Shown here: one piece after another, positions 1 through 9,435 of the stretch
Position numbering within the stretch: position 1 is the first letter of the stretch
How the letters are laid out: every line of letters begins with the position of its first letter
Assembly: GCF_900156395.1 (NCBI RefSeq)
Contig: NZ_FTNL01000007.1
Span: 62,001-126,000, forward strand
Length of the DNA stretch: 64,000 nucleotides
Direction: 5' to 3'
Source: Fluoribacter gormanii
GTDB taxonomy: Bacteria > Pseudomonadota > Gammaproteobacteria > Legionellales > Legionellaceae
Notes under the pieces: model-generated
What the model was told of the DNA's origin: nothing
The model's database searches: none
Seen by the model: the letters and a program-made list of their open reading frames with translations, nothing else
Translations under genes and position numbers: made by a program

Positions 1-84
1 AGATTCAGGAACTAGCCACGGAGGAAATTTGAGGTGAGCGAATCGACACCAAATGTCAACACGCCCTACGGTAACAGTCATCAT
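1..84 (-). CDS. Possible 5' end of a gene cut by the left window edge
   Basis: On the minus strand two consecutive ATG codons (84-82 and 81-79) open a frame that stays free of stops to the first base of the window, giving 28 residues that begin MMTVTVGRVDIW. No family can be recognised in so short a piece. The Shine-Dalgarno upstream is weak, so this may be chance. If real, it would be divergent from the polyprenol-kinase-like gene at 226, sharing the intergenic region between them. Confidence 0.25.
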   Translation of the reverse strand, partial: MMTVTVGRVDIWCRFAHLKFPPWLVPES

Positions 85-225
85 ATCTTTTGCTATTACT
101 GCCGATAACAATGGCAACTAATGCCAGCTTACCAAAGGCTCAGTGAGATTTGCGGTTTGTTAACAATTTTATGTAACAAACAGCAGAATGTAAAAATTGG
201 AATATAAAAAAGAATTGAAAACACA

Positions 226-1068
226 ATGAAAAAGAAATGGCACCTCATAACCCTTTTTATTCTTTCCTTCGCTATGGGTATGTTAGTAAGCTTAATTTTT
301 TTGACGGACTCTTTTCAATGGATTAACCGTTTATCTGAACATAATTATTACAGCCAATCTACAGTAATTAGACACATAATATTACTTTCCCCTGTATTTC
401 TTGTATATACCTTTATAACCTCGCAATTAGTAGGAATGCTTAGGACGACCAGACATTGGCCTGTTGGTTCTACCCGTAAGTTATTCCATCTATTAATATT
501 TAATATGGCCGGTTTTATCCAATTAGTATATGGACTAGCACTGGTAATTTTATTTGGAATTTATGTCAGCTGTTTTATACTCTACGCCCTGATGCGCGGT
601 GAAAGCTATCCTTTTTATGAGGCAATAGCCAGGCCACAAGACCATCCTCGCCGTTCCGTTTTGGTGTTAACCCCCTTAATCATGACGGCCTTAGGTGGAT
701 ATTTAAGCAATCTTTTTTTTGGAGCTTTTGCTGCCCTGGGTATTTTTGTCTGTGGTTGGGGCGATGCCATGGGTGAGCTCATTGGCTGTCGTTGGGGGCG
801 TCATAAATTTACTGTTCCATCCTTGTTTGGAGTACCTGCAATACGCAGTCTTGAAGGAAGTTTTGCAGTGGCTTTAGCGAGTATCGTCGTTTCTTTTTTC
901 CTATTACTATTTTGGGCGCTACCATGGCATACTGCTCTATGGATAGCAATAGTAACTGGGTTAATTGGTGCTGTGGCAGAGGCTTTTAGTAGTCACGGAT
1001 TAGATAACTTAACTATTCAGTTATCTACCTCGGGAACCGCTTTTTTATTAACAGGTTATTTTAGTTGA
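226..1068 (+). CDS. Diacylglycerol/polyprenol kinase family membrane protein (dolichol-kinase-like)
   Basis: This is a 280-residue integral membrane protein with about seven hydrophobic segments. Seen in the sequence are an RKLFHL motif after the second membrane segment (about residues 85-90) and a C-terminal block GDAMGELIGCRWGRHKF followed by RSLEGSFAV. That pattern is characteristic of the CTP-dependent dolichol/phytol kinase family (SEC59/VTE5-like), which phosphorylate polyprenols or related lipids. At the head of a polysaccharide locus it could regenerate a lipid carrier, but that role is inferred. A cytidylyltransferase of the CdsA type is the main alternative. The start is the first ATG after an AT-rich leader; no strong ribosome binding site is visible. 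Confidence 0.65.
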   Translation: MKKKWHLITLFILSFAMGMLVSLIFLTDSFQWINRLSEHNYYSQSTVIRHIILLSPVFLVYTFITSQLVGMLRTTRHWPVGSTRKLFHLLIFNMAGFIQLVYGLALVILFGIYVSCFILYALMRGESYPFYEAIARPQDHPRRSVLVLTPLIMTALGGYLSNLFFGAFAALGIFVCGWGDAMGELIGCRWGRHKFTVPSLFGVPAIRSLEGSFAVALASIVVSFFLLLFWALPWHTALWIAIVTGLIGAVAEAFSSHGLDNLTIQLSTSGTAFLLTGYFS

Positions 1069-1173
1069 TTAAAATTCGAATTACGAAAAATCCAAGGTCG
1101 AGGCAAAAAATGTTTTTAATAAGGCCGTTTAGCATAGGCTAAATGCCCAATCAGCCAGTTAGGTGCAACCATT

Positions 1174-2304
1174 ATGAACAATAAAAAAAAATATTCTGTT
1201 GCTTGCATTGTTGGAACCCGCCCGGAATTGATTAAAATGGCTCCTGTAATTCATGAACTAAAAGCAAAGGACTGGGCAAATGTATTTGTCATCAATACAG
1301 CTCAACACCGTAAATTAATTGATGATATGTTTGACTTGTTTCATATTGCACCTGATATTGATTTTAACAGTATGAAAGCCAATCAATCCTTGGGCGATCT
1401 AACCCAGGAGTTAGTTCAAAAATTTGATACGTGGATGAAAACAAATCGGATGGATATGCTTTTAGCTGTTGGAGACACGACCAGTGTTTTTGTTGCTGCG
1501 CTTATAGCATTTTATCACCATATCAATTACGGCCATATTGAAGCCGGACTGAGAACTTATAATAATAAAGAGCCATTTCCAGAAGAAATGTTTCGAGCTT
1601 TAACCTCTAAATTAGCAACATTAAATTTTGCATCTTCTATTGAGGAGCAAAACAATCTTTTAAAAGAAAATATCAATCCGAAAAGTATCTTTATTACAGG
1701 AAATCCAGTGATTGATACCATCAATTGGATTATTCAAAAGAAACCGCATCAACCTATATTTGAGCAGTGGTCCAACCTTGTCGTAATTACTGCTCATCGC
1801 CGAGAAAATATAGGGCGGAATCTGCAAAATATTTGTAACGCCATTAAATTGCTCTCCCAGAAATTTAGTAAATATCACTTTGTTTGGCCGGTACATCCTA
1901 ACCCAAGTGTACAAGCGATAGTCTTTGATTTATTAAATAATATAAGTAATGTTCATCTAATTGAACCACTAAACTATGAACAATTTATTCATCTGCTAAA
2001 TGACTCAGAATTAATTTTGACGGATTCGGGTGGAATCCAAGAGGAAGCGCCTATCTTGAAAAAGCCGGTAGTCATTTTAAGAAACAGGACTGAGCGAGCC
2101 CTTGTGGTTAAGGCTGGACTGGCCGTATTAGCAGGAACTCAGACGGAAGATATTGTTAAGATAGTAACAGATCTTCTTGAAAATAAGCCATTAAACCAGG
2201 CTTTGTCTGCAGGGATCTCTCCTTATGGTGATGGAAAGGCCGCCGGACGTATCGTTGAGCACATTTATCAATATCTACTAAATAATAACCCCCAAGATAT
2301 TTAG
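1174..2304 (+). CDS. wecB: UDP-N-acetylglucosamine 2-epimerase (non-hydrolysing)
   Basis: The 376-residue protein matches the usual length of non-hydrolysing UDP-GlcNAc 2-epimerases, which interconvert UDP-GlcNAc and UDP-ManNAc in the cytoplasm. Visible motifs, in order, are GTRPELIKMAPV at the N-terminus, VGDTTSVF, HIEAGLRT, ITAHRRENIG and TDSGGIQEEAP, all signatures of the GT-B-like epimerase fold. It supplies ManNAc-type sugars for polysaccharide synthesis, consistent with its place in this locus. It lies 105 bp after the polyprenol-kinase-like gene on the same strand and 74 bp before the formyltransferase-like gene, so all three may be co-transcribed. The wecB symbol follows the family; the sugar finally incorporated is not known. 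Confidence 0.9.
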   Translation: MNNKKKYSVACIVGTRPELIKMAPVIHELKAKDWANVFVINTAQHRKLIDDMFDLFHIAPDIDFNSMKANQSLGDLTQELVQKFDTWMKTNRMDMLLAVGDTTSVFVAALIAFYHHINYGHIEAGLRTYNNKEPFPEEMFRALTSKLATLNFASSIEEQNNLLKENINPKSIFITGNPVIDTINWIIQKKPHQPIFEQWSNLVVITAHRRENIGRNLQNICNAIKLLSQKFSKYHFVWPVHPNPSVQAIVFDLLNNISNVHLIEPLNYEQFIHLLNDSELILTDSGGIQEEAPILKKPVVILRNRTERALVVKAGLAVLAGTQTEDIVKIVTDLLENKPLNQALSAGISPYGDGKAAGRIVEHIYQYLLNNNPQDI

Positions 2305-2378
2305 ACACGGTGCTGTGGTGATCCTGTTTTTTCTAGACTATTATATCTTATAAATTACTAATTTCTGAAAATAAATTA

Positions 2379-4082
2379 ATGGTACCTAAAGGATATGGTT
2401 GTTTAAAATTTGCAGTAATTAGTACCAGCCCAACAATTTTTCCAACCTGGCAAGCGAATTGTTTAACTCAGCTGCTTGATTATGAGCATGCTGAATTGGC
2501 ACTTATCATCGTTCCCGAATATAAACAAAAGAGGATGAGTAAGTGGCGTTATCTTTTAAAAAATTCTCGATTTTTATTCTGGATGTTGTTCTATAAGTAT
2601 CTAGTCTTACCAAAATTAAAAGCTATGGTTCCTAGAGATATGAGCAGTACCTTGCAAAATACTGAAATAAAAAAAATTAAATTTCGCTCTTTTAATCGTA
2701 GGACACAAACTATTTATTGTGATGATGAAGACTTAAAAAATCTTAAGATAAGAGATTTAGATTTTATATTGCATTTTGAAGACAGCATTTTAAAAGGTGA
2801 AATTTTGAATGCTGCAAAATATGGGGTTTGGAGATTTCATTATGGGGCTCCTGAATATGATGGGGAATTACCTCCGGCCTTTTGGGAAACGTTCAATAAA
2901 AGCGATTCAATTACGGTCACATTGCAACGTTTGACTGAAGATCTCGATAGAGGCTACATACTGCATAAAGGAGAGTTATTTTGTAGCCTGTTCAGTTGCA
3001 AAGGGACTTACAGAACTAATCTGGATAGAGTCCTCTTAAGTACTACCTATTTCCCAAAACGAGTTTGCCAAGAACTAATTCATTCTAATACAGATATTGT
3101 TCGCAATTATCCATTTCAAGAAAAAAAAGTAGCTATAAAAACAAAACCCAATAATGGCGACATGTTAAAATATTTTTTTCATTTAAGCAGTCGTATTTAT
3201 TCCTGGCTTGTAACACACCCTAAAATTACAATGATGAGTTGGCGAATTGGTGTTATTGAAAAGCCAATTGAATCTTTTGTTCAAACAACATCAATAGATG
3301 AACATTTAATAAAATATATTAATTCTGACCTAAAGAAATATTTTATGGCCGATCCTTTTGGAGTATCTCCCTATGAAGAGGGAACGGGATTAATATTATT
3401 TGAAAAATTTGATCAAATACAAGAAGAAGGGAAAATCTCCTATTTAAAATGGGATAATGGAAGGGAATTTCAGGGCGAAGATAATATCTTGGAAACTCCA
3501 GGACACCTATCTTATCCTTATCTCATCTGTGAAAATGGAGCGCTTTATTGTATCCCGGAGTCTTCTGCATCGAACGAAGTGTCACTCTGGAAGCGAGCAA
3601 ACACTGGAAAATGGTATAAAAAAACTATTTTGATACATGATTTCCCCGCCGTTGATATAACAATTATGTATAGTAAGGATTATTGGTGGTTATTTTGTAC
3701 CCATAAAGAAATGGGAGATAACTCCCATCTGTTCATTTGGTACTCTAAAACACTAACAGGCTCCTGGCAACAACATGCACTTAATCCAGTAAAATGTGAT
3801 ATTAGGTCCAGTCGACCAGCAGGAACGCCGTTCATTATAGATGATATAATTTATCGACCTTCGCAAAACTGCGCGGGTAGGTATGGGAAATCCATTATGG
3901 TTAATCGAATTAAATCCCTTAGCCCTACATCTTTTCAAGAAGAGTTTTGTTGCGAAATTCAACCGCCTTTGGGAAAACAAGGAATGCACACCATTTCAAA
4001 ATTTGGCTCAAATGCTGTGTTAATTGATGTTTATTCCAAGCCTATATTTTCTTTTAGAAAATTAAAAAAATTATGGATTTAA
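2379..4082 (+). CDS. Formyltransferase-like / beta-propeller two-domain protein
   Basis: This 567-residue protein seems to have two parts. Residues about 8-250 resemble a formyltransferase-like fold: an N-terminal FAVISTSP strand, LDFILHFEDSILKGEIL, then WRFHYGAPEYDGELPPAFWE, which recalls the substrate loop of methionyl-tRNA or sugar formyltransferases. Residues about 310-560 begin with ADPFGVSPYEEGTGLILFEKF and continue with repeated tryptophan/aromatic strands, as in the five-bladed propeller domain of GIPC glucosaminyltransferase-like (GINT1_N) and GH43-like proteins. No signal peptide is seen. It follows wecB and faces the ATP-grasp gene convergently. A role in N-formylating or otherwise modifying a sugar of the polysaccharide is inferred; neither activity is certain. 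Confidence 0.55.
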   Translation: MVPKGYGCLKFAVISTSPTIFPTWQANCLTQLLDYEHAELALIIVPEYKQKRMSKWRYLLKNSRFLFWMLFYKYLVLPKLKAMVPRDMSSTLQNTEIKKIKFRSFNRRTQTIYCDDEDLKNLKIRDLDFILHFEDSILKGEILNAAKYGVWRFHYGAPEYDGELPPAFWETFNKSDSITVTLQRLTEDLDRGYILHKGELFCSLFSCKGTYRTNLDRVLLSTTYFPKRVCQELIHSNTDIVRNYPFQEKKVAIKTKPNNGDMLKYFFHLSSRIYSWLVTHPKITMMSWRIGVIEKPIESFVQTTSIDEHLIKYINSDLKKYFMADPFGVSPYEEGTGLILFEKFDQIQEEGKISYLKWDNGREFQGEDNILETPGHLSYPYLICENGALYCIPESSASNEVSLWKRANTGKWYKKTILIHDFPAVDITIMYSKDYWWLFCTHKEMGDNSHLFIWYSKTLTGSWQQHALNPVKCDIRSSRPAGTPFIIDDIIYRPSQNCAGRYGKSIMVNRIKSLSPTSFQEEFCCEIQPPLGKQGMHTISKFGSNAVLIDVYSKPIFSFRKLKKLWI

Positions 4083-4117
4083 AAAAATATTTGTGCCGTT
4101 TGATTCAATCAGTACTA

Positions 4118-5371
4118 TTAAGATTTATGAAATTTAGCGAAACTATGGTTCCAAATAAACTGAAGCAAAGAATGAATTTTGTGGGGGAAACTCCATTTTT
4201 TTATGAAAGGGACAGGATCATTCCAATACCAAGTGTTTATTACAGCACTTTTTCTCCATCGTTGTAAAAAAGTAAAAAATGCGTTCCATTTGTTTGGTTC
4301 TTGAAATATTAAGGTTGCTTCACTAACAAGATCAATCCAAGTAATGGGGGAACATTTAGAACACTTCTTATAGGAAAACGGAAGTTTTGTATCGGTTAGA
4401 AATTGAAACTGGAGATAGGGGAAGTTACCACCAATACATCGAGTGATCCCAATTTGATCCCAACTTCTAAGGTTGGTTTCAATATAATAAGCTAATCCAT
4501 TTTTTTCATTTAATTTAAATTCCATATTTAAAATTCCGCTTAACCTATTCTTTTGAACAAATTTTATGGCTAGCTCTTCTATCTCTGGGAAGAAACTTTC
4601 TTCAACCAAACAACCTGTGCCATATTTCCTGGGAAACTGATGAATTTTTCGTACGGTAATAGAGCTTATTATGTCACCTTGTTGGGTGGCTATCATAGAA
4701 ACCTCTATTAAATTAGACTCTGGGCCTGGAATTATCTCTTGGATAATAACACTTTGTTGCGTTTTCAAAAGCTCGCGGACTAGCGGTTCAAGATCCGTTT
4801 TACTCGAAATTTCTATTCCTTTTTCTTGAATATTTTTTTTCCAGGTAGTTGAGTCAGCCCCTTTTACTAATAAAGGGAAACTAAGCTTTTCTAAACGCTT
4901 AAAATCATCATGATTTTTGATTTCCCTTGTCCAAGGTATGTTTAAACCTGCATTTAACGCTAATTGACTCTGTACATTTTTATTTTTGAAGAGAAGGGTT
5001 ATTTCCTTTGAGGGTTGCTCAAATAAAAAATACTTTTTTAGTATGTCTTCATTTTCTGCTATCCAATAGACAAATAGATCTGTAGTAGGAAAGAGTACTG
5101 GGCGACAGAGGCCGGTCCAGTTATTATCCTTTGTAAACTTGAGAAGAAATTTTAATAGTGTATCTTCACGTCCTATGGGATAGGGGATCTGATGAACCTT
5201 GCATTTTCGTGTGTGTACCCCGATTTCACCCGAAGAAAAAGTTGAGAAACCGATAACATTAACTTTGGCATCTGACAGAAGATGTACCACAGCGAGGCCT
5301 GCATCAAACAAACCTAAAATAAAAGCAGGATTATTCAATTTATAATTCTCACCTTTAATTAGGTTGCTCAT
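4118..5371 (-). CDS. ATP-grasp family ligase
   Basis: The frame opens with a TTG at 5410, but the ATG at 5371 is preceded by TTTGGAGATGAATCA, giving a good GGAG eight bases upstream, so a 417-residue product is preferred. The N-terminal part is a pre-ATP-grasp Rossmann-like region (AFILGLFDAGLAVVHLL). The ATP-grasp core shows FPLLVKGADS, VIIQEIIPGPESNLIEVS (large-loop/metal region) and LNMEFKLNEKNGLAYYIETNLR near the C-terminus, typical of carboxylate-amine ligases. The family joins a carboxylate to an amine or thiol through an acylphosphate. The substrate is unknown. It is the last gene of a minus-strand run with two acyltransferase-like genes, suggesting amino-acid or amide decoration of a sugar (inference). 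Confidence 0.75.
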   Translation of the reverse strand: MSNLIKGENYKLNNPAFILGLFDAGLAVVHLLSDAKVNVIGFSTFSSGEIGVHTRKCKVHQIPYPIGREDTLLKFLLKFTKDNNWTGLCRPVLFPTTDLFVYWIAENEDILKKYFLFEQPSKEITLLFKNKNVQSQLALNAGLNIPWTREIKNHDDFKRLEKLSFPLLVKGADSTTWKKNIQEKGIEISSKTDLEPLVRELLKTQQSVIIQEIIPGPESNLIEVSMIATQQGDIISSITVRKIHQFPRKYGTGCLVEESFFPEIEELAIKFVQKNRLSGILNMEFKLNEKNGLAYYIETNLRSWDQIGITRCIGGNFPYLQFQFLTDTKLPFSYKKCSKCSPITWIDLVSEATLIFQEPNKWNAFFTFLQRWRKSAVINTWYWNDPVPFIKKWSFPHKIHSLLQFIWNHSFAKFHKS

Positions 5372-5468
5372 TGATTCATCTCCAAAGACAAGATTATTTA
5401 ATAAATACAATAAATTAAAATAATGGGTTATTGTAAACCGTTTAATTCTTATCTATCTTAATTAAGTT

Positions 5469-7139
5469 TTATAGTGGTTTATTCATCCATTTCTTTACAA
5501 AACCGAATCTTCTTCGCATAAAAATTGAACTTCGATATTGAAAACCTGTTTTTTCTATAGCATCGCGGAACGGTAAATTACTTGCTAAAACAAAAACATA
5601 AATAGATTTAATGTCTTTGAAAGTAAATGCTTCATGTATCATATGAGCAAGCATTATTTTATAAAGACCGTTTCTTCTAAATTTTGGATGTATCGACGCG
5701 TCATAAAATACAATGCTTTTTTCAGGAATAGTAACTGAATATTGGAAAATAGAAAAAAACCTGCAGTTCTTCGCCATCCAAATATAAATTGCAAGGTAAT
5801 TATCAATAGCCATAGTATAGATATATTCCTTTGCGTTGAATCGTTTTAATGCGGTTGATAAAAAAACATATTGATTGTGCCATGGTTCACAATGGAGTAA
5901 ATCAGATATTGAATTGCATTTGACTCGTTCATCAGATTTAAAACTCGGTGCAGAAGGCCGCTCAAATAAGTAGATACACATTTCGTTATCTTCTTTAATC
6001 CAATTTTTTATTCTATAAATTAATTTTGCAAAGCATAGACTGGATACCTTATGAATAAAGGATCTAACTTTATTTAAAGAGCTCTTATAAGGTTTTAACA
6101 GCTTTTTCAAACCATCAAAAAGCGTTACAAAGAAACGTAAAAAGGAGGATTTATAAAGGATAACTTCAGCAACTTCATCATGCGCATTGGCAAAACGCTC
6201 TTTCCAAGGATCATCTCCAGGAGTTAGATCAAACTGTTGATAGCCCTGGCTAATAAGGTACTCGCCTAATTGCATTAGATGCAATTTTCCAGGTGAATAT
6301 TCTGCTAAAAATGGAGAGCTGAGTAACAAATCCAAGTGTACCATCTTGTTGCTAATCATTCCTATCATGGCAGCAATAGGAGTATTGTTAAGATAAGTTA
6401 CTGTAATGCTGATTTTATCAGGAGCAGAGACAAATAAATGTGTTAAGAAAGAGCGTTTTTTGTCGTCATCTCGAAAAGGAGTAACTTGATGAAGTGCACC
6501 TTGACGAAAATCATAATAATTTATTAACTCAGGGAAAACTCGCTCTAACTCAACCAATTCAGTAATTTTTAAAAACTTCAACTCCCCTAATTTTTTGAGA
6601 TGATTCAATTTGCTTTTATTTTTCTTTTTCATAAAAGACTTGTTCAATTCATTGGCATTTAATTGGATTAAAGGCCTATTCTTTTTCCGCACAATAAGAT
6701 TATAAGTTATCTCGGGGATTGACTGAAGAATATGAAGAAGAGATGGCGGAAGATAGGTAAATTTTAGTATTGAAAATCTAAATTGATTTTTCAATGCAAA
6801 CCATGCCGTTCTTATAAACCAATCAGATACTTCAGGTACTGCTAACCAGGCATGATATTCTGCTTGAATCGTTCCGGCATGAGCAAGTGTGTTCGTTTTT
6901 AAGGAAAAAGCAAGAGTCCATAAAGCAGTGAGGTCATTGTCTTTGTTCCAGGAAGTAACCAGCACCGGTTGCCATTCAGAATCATATACTTCATACCAAG
7001 AGCAGACGAAATCAGGAGATTGATATACAGTGCCATACAAACAGGAATCATATAAAATTGACCATTTTTTTATAAATTCAATATCATTCAACAGCTGCTT
7101 GGCTTGGTCTCCAACAGTTATTTCTATGCGACCATTCAT
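5469..7139 (-). CDS. Double GNAT-like protein (CelD/BioF2-type acyltransferase plus C-terminal GNAT)
   Basis: A 556-residue cytoplasmic protein. The first about 330 residues follow the CelD/BcsL or BioF2-like acetyltransferase pattern found in exopolysaccharide clusters: SPDFVCSWYEVY near the start, a basic KKKNKSKLNHLKKLGEL stretch, and QQFDLTPGDDPWKERFAN near residue 290. That last element is shared with the next gene upstream as FLGQDDPWKNYWTN. The C-terminal about 150 residues contain HPKFRRNGLYKIMLAHM, resembling the acetyl-CoA binding motif of GNAT enzymes. Two transferase units therefore appear fused. It lies 97 bp upstream of the ATP-grasp gene on the same strand. Acylation or aminoacylation of a polysaccharide precursor is inferred. 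Confidence 0.65.
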   Translation of the reverse strand: MNGRIEITVGDQAKQLLNDIEFIKKWSILYDSCLYGTVYQSPDFVCSWYEVYDSEWQPVLVTSWNKDNDLTALWTLAFSLKTNTLAHAGTIQAEYHAWLAVPEVSDWFIRTAWFALKNQFRFSILKFTYLPPSLLHILQSIPEITYNLIVRKKNRPLIQLNANELNKSFMKKKNKSKLNHLKKLGELKFLKITELVELERVFPELINYYDFRQGALHQVTPFRDDDKKRSFLTHLFVSAPDKISITVTYLNNTPIAAMIGMISNKMVHLDLLLSSPFLAEYSPGKLHLMQLGEYLISQGYQQFDLTPGDDPWKERFANAHDEVAEVILYKSSFLRFFVTLFDGLKKLLKPYKSSLNKVRSFIHKVSSLCFAKLIYRIKNWIKEDNEMCIYLFERPSAPSFKSDERVKCNSISDLLHCEPWHNQYVFLSTALKRFNAKEYIYTMAIDNYLAIYIWMAKNCRFFSIFQYSVTIPEKSIVFYDASIHPKFRRNGLYKIMLAHMIHEAFTFKDIKSIYVFVLASNLPFRDAIEKTGFQYRSSIFMRRRFGFVKKWMNKPL

Positions 7140-7178
7140 GCTTTATTTTCTCCGCAGTAAATAGAAAAATAAATCGCT

Positions 7179-8252
7179 TTATTTTTTTGCTCGCTGGAAT
7201 AATTTATTCATTAAAAAAAAGAACCCATCCAAGCCTAAACTCATTTGCCCCATCAAGGTAAATGGATAAATTCTGATCGTTAGATACTGATGTTTGTCAT
7301 TAGTCCAATAGTTTTTCCAAGGATCATCCTGGCCAAGAAACTCAAGGGCTTCCAGACCTTGTTCAAACGAGTATCGTATTGCTTCATACTCAAGAAGTAC
7401 TCCTGGAGAATATTTTGCATAGGCTTCATTGTACGCAGTTTTTATGGACCATAGACGGTTAAAATCTTTAATGCGTAATAACGCTCCTGCAATTTTATGA
7501 TTAATTTTTAAAAAAAAGAATTTCAAAGCGCCTTGTTTTGCCTTTTCTTCACAGTAAAGAGATAAGAATTTCTGCATTCGGCTATCACACAAAATAGCGG
7601 TACCATTTCTTCCCTTCCAGCCCGATGCTTCAATTTGAGTAAACAAATTAAAATAATAAGGCAATTTCGAAATGGACGGGGTTATTTCTTCAACTTCTAT
7701 CTTGCCAACTTGAGCTTCTGCATTTTTTCTTTTACGCCGAAGATTATATTTTTTGGTGGAAGATAAATTTGTCTGAAATAAATTCCAGGAGGTATTAATT
7801 GACAGCACCGGAGACAAAAATCCATCTCGCTTCAGAACAAAGCATCCCTTTTTATTCATCTTTAGTAAGGTGGAAACCTCTAATGAATCCGATCTTAAGC
7901 CTGTTAGAATAATAGGAACTTTTAATTTAATAATAAACTCAATTAATTCTTGAAGTGTTTTTTCATTTCTGTAAATCAATCCACTTGGTTCATACAAGAA
8001 TGAACCTAATAATTCTAATCTTTTTATGCCATGATTTTTCACTAAAACAAGTGGTGCAATTGCATCGATTCCTTTACTTGATTTACTGACAATAATTTGA
8101 AGCTGTTCAGGTTGATAAGTCGCAGCACATGCAGCGAACCACTCATTAAGCAATAAGGGATTTTTGAATCGTTTGGCTAATTCATTCCAGCTTGAGGCCA
8201 AAAATTTTAATTCTTCTAAATCATGAATTATTTCTATCATGATTGGTTCCAT
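7179..8252 (-). CDS. CelD/BioF2-like GNAT acyltransferase
   Basis: The 357-residue protein resembles the N-terminal part of its neighbour and belongs by pattern to the CelD/BcsL or FemAB-like GNAT group. NPLLNEWFAACAATYQPEQL stands near the N-terminus, a basic KKYNLRRKRKNAEA segment in the middle, YAKYSPGVLLEYEAIRYSF, and EFLGQDDPWKNYWT near the C-terminus. Such proteins transfer acyl or aminoacyl groups and are frequent in exopolysaccharide loci. It sits 39 bp from the double GNAT gene and probably shares its transcript. An alternative start four codons downstream (8240) has GGAA seven bases before it and may be the true one. The substrate is unknown. Confidence 0.65.
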   Translation of the reverse strand: MEPIMIEIIHDLEELKFLASSWNELAKRFKNPLLLNEWFAACAATYQPEQLQIIVSKSSKGIDAIAPLVLVKNHGIKRLELLGSFLYEPSGLIYRNEKTLQELIEFIIKLKVPIILTGLRSDSLEVSTLLKMNKKGCFVLKRDGFLSPVLSINTSWNLFQTNLSSTKKYNLRRKRKNAEAQVGKIEVEEITPSISKLPYYFNLFTQIEASGWKGRNGTAILCDSRMQKFLSLYCEEKAKQGALKFFFLKINHKIAGALLRIKDFNRLWSIKTAYNEAYAKYSPGVLLEYEAIRYSFEQGLEALEFLGQDDPWKNYWTNDKHQYLTIRIYPFTLMGQMSLGLDGFFFLMNKLFQRAKK

Positions 8253-8380
8253 GTTTCATAAAGTATGACAAACTCCTTTTTCAATTATGGATACTTCATA
8301 TGATGACTGTAATCCATATCTTATGCTCTTTATACATTGAGTTTAGTTTTTTCTTGGGAATATGCAAAATAGGTCAAGCG

Positions 8381-9385
8381 TTAAAAATGAGGTGTGTTTG
8401 AGTATTGCCAAGCATCATGAATAATATCTTTTATTGTATATTTGGCATGCCAACCTAGCAATTGGTTGGCTTTGCCTGGATCGGCAATCACGGAGCACAA
8501 GTCTCCTTGACGGCGTGGTTTAAAATGATATGGGATCTTAGTATGAAGTTCATTTTCCAGAGTGTTGACTAAATTCAATACTGAGCTGCCCTCGCCACGT
8601 CCTAAATTAAATACATCAAACCCTGAATGAGCGTCTAAATACTTTAATGCATCCAGATGTCCCTGAATCAGATCCATAACATGAATATAATCTCTAATTG
8701 CTGTACCATCAGGGGTAGGGTAGTCATTACCATAGATATTTAAATATTCTTTTCGTTTCGTTGCCACTTTAAGCAGCTCTGGGAAGATCCCCGAACTGTT
8801 TAATAATGATTCGCCAAGCAATGCAGAGGGATGTGCTCCGGCCACGTTAAAATAGCGTAGCGATATGGCTGAAAATTTTTTTTCAGCACGACAATAGTCA
8901 TTTAGCATGGTTTCAAACATGAATTTTGAATGACTATAAGGAGAGGATGGATTACACACTGGAAATGTCTCTTTATAAAGTTTATCTCCCGCATCTATAT
9001 AAACAGCAGCTGTAGAGGAAAATAGAAATTTATTGATATTGTTTTTTTGTAATGCGTTCAATAAGAAAAAACTCGCGATGACATTATCTCGGTAATAATT
9101 CAGCGGTTGATGTATTGAATCATAAACATTTTTTTTAGCTGCAAGATGAACGACAACATCAATGTCTTGGTTTTTAGTAATAAATCGAGCTACTGATTGT
9201 TCATCACATAAATCGAGTTGCACAAAATTACATTTTTTTTGGCTCAAAGTCTCGATTGCATTTAGTGTCTTTATGGAGCTATTTGATAAATCATCAACCA
9301 TAATCAATTCATGGTGATTTTGAAGTGCTGATACGCAAAAATGACTGCCTATATAGCCAGTTGCTCCTGTCACTAAAAGTTTCAT
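8381..9385 (-). CDS. galE: UDP-glucose/UDP-GlcNAc 4-epimerase
   Basis: This short-chain dehydrogenase-type epimerase interconverts UDP-glucose and UDP-galactose (or the N-acetyl forms) using tightly bound NAD. Seen are the N-terminal TGATGYIGSH nucleotide-binding motif, the YSHSK catalytic Tyr-Lys pair near residue 148, LRYFNVAGAHP, and AIRDYIHVMDLIQGHL near the end, all classic for GalE. The frame extends to a TTG at 9400, but the ATG at 9385 has AAGGG eight bases upstream and puts the Rossmann motif at the normal position, giving 334 residues. It provides activated galactose-type sugars for the surrounding polysaccharide locus. The exact sugar preference cannot be read from sequence. Confidence 0.9.
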   Translation of the reverse strand: MKLLVTGATGYIGSHFCVSALQNHHELIMVDDLSNSSIKTLNAIETLSQKKCNFVQLDLCDEQSVARFITKNQDIDVVVHLAAKKNVYDSIHQPLNYYRDNVIASFFLLNALQKNNINKFLFSSTAAVYIDAGDKLYKETFPVCNPSSPYSHSKFMFETMLNDYCRAEKKFSAISLRYFNVAGAHPSALLGESLLNSSGIFPELLKVATKRKEYLNIYGNDYPTPDGTAIRDYIHVMDLIQGHLDALKYLDAHSGFDVFNLGRGEGSSVLNLVNTLENELHTKIPYHFKPRRQGDLCSVIADPGKANQLLGWHAKYTIKDIIHDAWQYSNTPHF

Positions 9386-9435
9386 ATATAGTCCCTTCAA
9401 GTATTGTCTGTATATTTACTCCAAAAACGCATTAA

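Noticed and set aside
4073-4267. 64-codon plus-strand frame after the formyltransferase-like gene
   Set aside because: It lies mostly opposite the 3' end of the ATP-grasp gene, has no ribosome binding site and no recognisable family.
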